Assembly (NCBI RefSeq): GCF_025698545.1
Contig: NC_068576.1
Location: forward strand, 49,510,390 to 49,574,389
Direction of reading: 5' to 3'
From: Gossypium raimondii
Taxonomy: Eukaryota > Streptophyta > Magnoliopsida > Malvales > Malvaceae
Length of the DNA: 64,000 nt
In this document: positions 62,784 to 64,000 of the stretch, in pieces
How positions within the stretch are numbered: position 1 is the first letter of the stretch
Layout of the letters: every line of letters starts with the position of its first letter
Notes under the pieces: model-generated
What the model saw: only the letters and a program-made list of their open reading frames with translations
What the model was told of the DNA's origin: nothing
The model's database searches: none
Position numbers and translations under genes: made by a program

Positions 62784-63136
62784 GGGTGTGTTTGATAAAC
62801 TGTAAATTCAAGTGCTGAAAAATTAAGTCTGAATTTTTATCGTTAAATTTTATATCTACTAAATTTATATTAGAAAATTGTTTGATAAATTAGTAAATAT
62901 AAGTAGTGAATATAGTTATGTGGTTTGATAAAAGTAAATATTGATTTTTAAAATTATTTATTTTTAATGTTAATATTATTAATATAATAATTTATATGAT
63001 TTTAAATAGTTACCTACTTATTCTATTCAACCTTTTTTTCTTGAAAATTTTATATCAATTAAAATTTAAAATAATTATTAAATACATTTAAAATATTAAA
63101 TAAAATAAAAAATTCAACTATTTATGAAACACACCC
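62784..63136. mobile_element. MITE with 16-bp TIRs (Tourist-like)
   Basis: The left end gggtgtgtttgataaa at 62784 is inverted at the right as tttatgaaacacaccc (63121-63136), with one mismatch. The left flank is taa and the right flank ttaa, compatible with a PIF/Harbinger-type 3-bp duplication but not an exact reading of it. It is 353 bp, AT-rich and non-coding. Confidence 0.7.
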
Positions 63137-63316
63137 TTAACTTTTAAAATGTTTTTAAGTTGAATTAAAATCTCATTTATTTTTATTATTTTATAAAATA
63201 TTTATTATGTAATTTTACATTCACTCCACCCAAACTAACAGATTATGTGTGATCAGAAAATGTACAGCCACCATGCATTGCGATGCCATCCAATAAATAG
63301 TGTCAGTGTCAATAGA

Positions 63317-63323
63317 TATATAT
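63317..63323 (+). promoter_or_regulatory. Probable TATA box of the GDSL gene
   Basis: TATATAT lies about 46-52 bp upstream of the ATG at 63369, which would leave a 5' UTR of only about 20 nt. Confidence 0.4.
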
Positions 63324-63368
63324 GCTGAAGTCCCAAAGGACATTGAAGAAACCTGTAGTACGCAATCC

Positions 63369-64000
63369 ATGGCTACCCTTTTTTCAACTCATTCTTCCTC
63401 ACAAAACATCCTCATTACGTTCACCATAATATTCCTCGCATCATCTCTTCTGCCTTCCTATTCTGCAATCACTGAGACTGACCAACGCCGCCCATTTAAG
63501 AAGATCTACGCCTTCGGCGACTCCTTCACCGACACCGGCAACACCGAGTCCCTCTCCGGCCCCAATGGCTTTGTCCGCGTTTCCAACCCACCTTACGGCA
63601 CCACCTTCTTTCACCACCCCACCAACCGCTACTCCGATGGCCGACTCGTCATCGACTTCGTGGCTCAGTCACTGTCTCTGCCGTTCTTGCCGCCGTACCG
63701 TAACAGAAAAGCCAACAGAACTTACGGGGTTAACTTCGCGGTGGCTGGTTCGACGGCGATAAACCATGCTTTCTTTGTTAAGAACAACCTTTCGCTTGAT
63801 ATCACTCCCGAGTCGATTCAAACACAAATGATGTGGTTTGACAAGTATTTGGAGAGTGAAGGTTGTAAAGATCCAGAATCGGATCAGTGCAAAGAAGCGT
63901 TTGATGATGCTCTGTTTTGGGTTGGTGAAATTGGCGTCAATGATTATGCATATACTATTGGATCAACTGTGTCAGGCGACACCATTCGAAAGCTTGCCAT
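63369..64000 (+). CDS. GDSL esterase/lipase, 5' part (cut by window edge)
   Basis: The frame opens MATLFSTHSSSQNILITFTI and stays open for 210 codons to the window end. Residues about 13-33 are a signal peptide ending near SYSA, so the enzyme is secreted. Block I is YAFGDSFTDTGNTES with the catalytic Ser in GDSFTD; next come NRYSDGRLVIDFVAQSL, then YGVNFAVAGSTA (block II with the oxyanion Gly), and WVGEIGVNDYAY (block III with the oxyanion Asn). Block V, with the Asp and His of the triad, must lie beyond the window. The family hydrolyses acyl or acetyl esters of lipids, cell-wall polymers or small metabolites; the substrate cannot be predicted here. Codon use is strongly C-rich at the start, unlike the AT-rich flank. 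Confidence 0.95.
   Translation, partial: MATLFSTHSSSQNILITFTIIFLASSLLPSYSAITETDQRRPFKKIYAFGDSFTDTGNTESLSGPNGFVRVSNPPYGTTFFHHPTNRYSDGRLVIDFVAQSLSLPFLPPYRNRKANRTYGVNFAVAGSTAINHAFFVKNNLSLDITPESIQTQMMWFDKYLESEGCKDPESDQCKEAFDDALFWVGEIGVNDYAYTIGSTVSGDTIRKLA

Overview
This is a stretch of a plant nuclear genome: AT-rich intergenic DNA, genes split by short GT-AG introns, and several families of decayed transposons. The protein families, and a Mutator element carrying a plant mobile domain (PMD) gene of the kind very common in cotton, suggest Malvaceae, most likely Gossypium. That assignment is inferred from sequence resemblance alone. I see no operon, CRISPR array, prophage or rRNA gene.

Layout. 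1-1460: gene-free flank. 1461-8353: a complete but coding-dead Mutator-like element with long terminal inverted repeats (TIRs), a near-perfect 9-bp target duplication, a broken PMD gene (+) and a broken MuDR-type transposase (-) in convergent orientation, plus two internal tandem arrays next to the right end. 10530-12015: pectate lyase (4 exons). 12-26 kb: repeat-rich DNA with TIR elements, a SINE-like copy, an unidentified decayed reading frame and a Copia relic. 26204-28466: a BTB-TAZ (BT) gene with an in-frame stop, a frameshift and a GC donor, probably a pseudogene. 29.8-30.9 kb: three minisatellites. 31643-36528: an 11-exon TPR protein (657 aa). 37165-38509: a non-autonomous Mutator-type element with an exact 9-bp flanking duplication and RNase H-like fragments. 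39284-40078: single-exon membrane-anchored methyltransferase-like protein. 43503-48902: APE1L-type AP endonuclease (9 exons, 357 aa). 49-54 kb: repeats. 54391-57440: CCCH zinc-finger protein with five fingers (6 exons, 456 aa). 58269-59413 (-): a 74-aa NOI/RIN4-type protein with a 6-nt first coding exon. 63369-64000: 5' part of a GDSL esterase/lipase, cut by the window edge.

The genes do not form a pathway; they are independent housekeeping, cell-wall, signalling and defence-related genes, as is usual in plants. For the five complete multi-exon genes and the GDSL fragment I rebuilt the exons by hand from splice sites, reading phase and protein-family continuity; all phases close.

I found no convincing undescribed biological system. 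The most interesting items are the composite PMD/MULE element with its repeat arrays, the small Mutator-type element holding oppositely oriented RNase H fragments, the multiply damaged BT gene, a dispersed repeat found in introns of two genes always in the sense orientation, and a tetranucleotide microsatellite that begins inside a 5' splice site.
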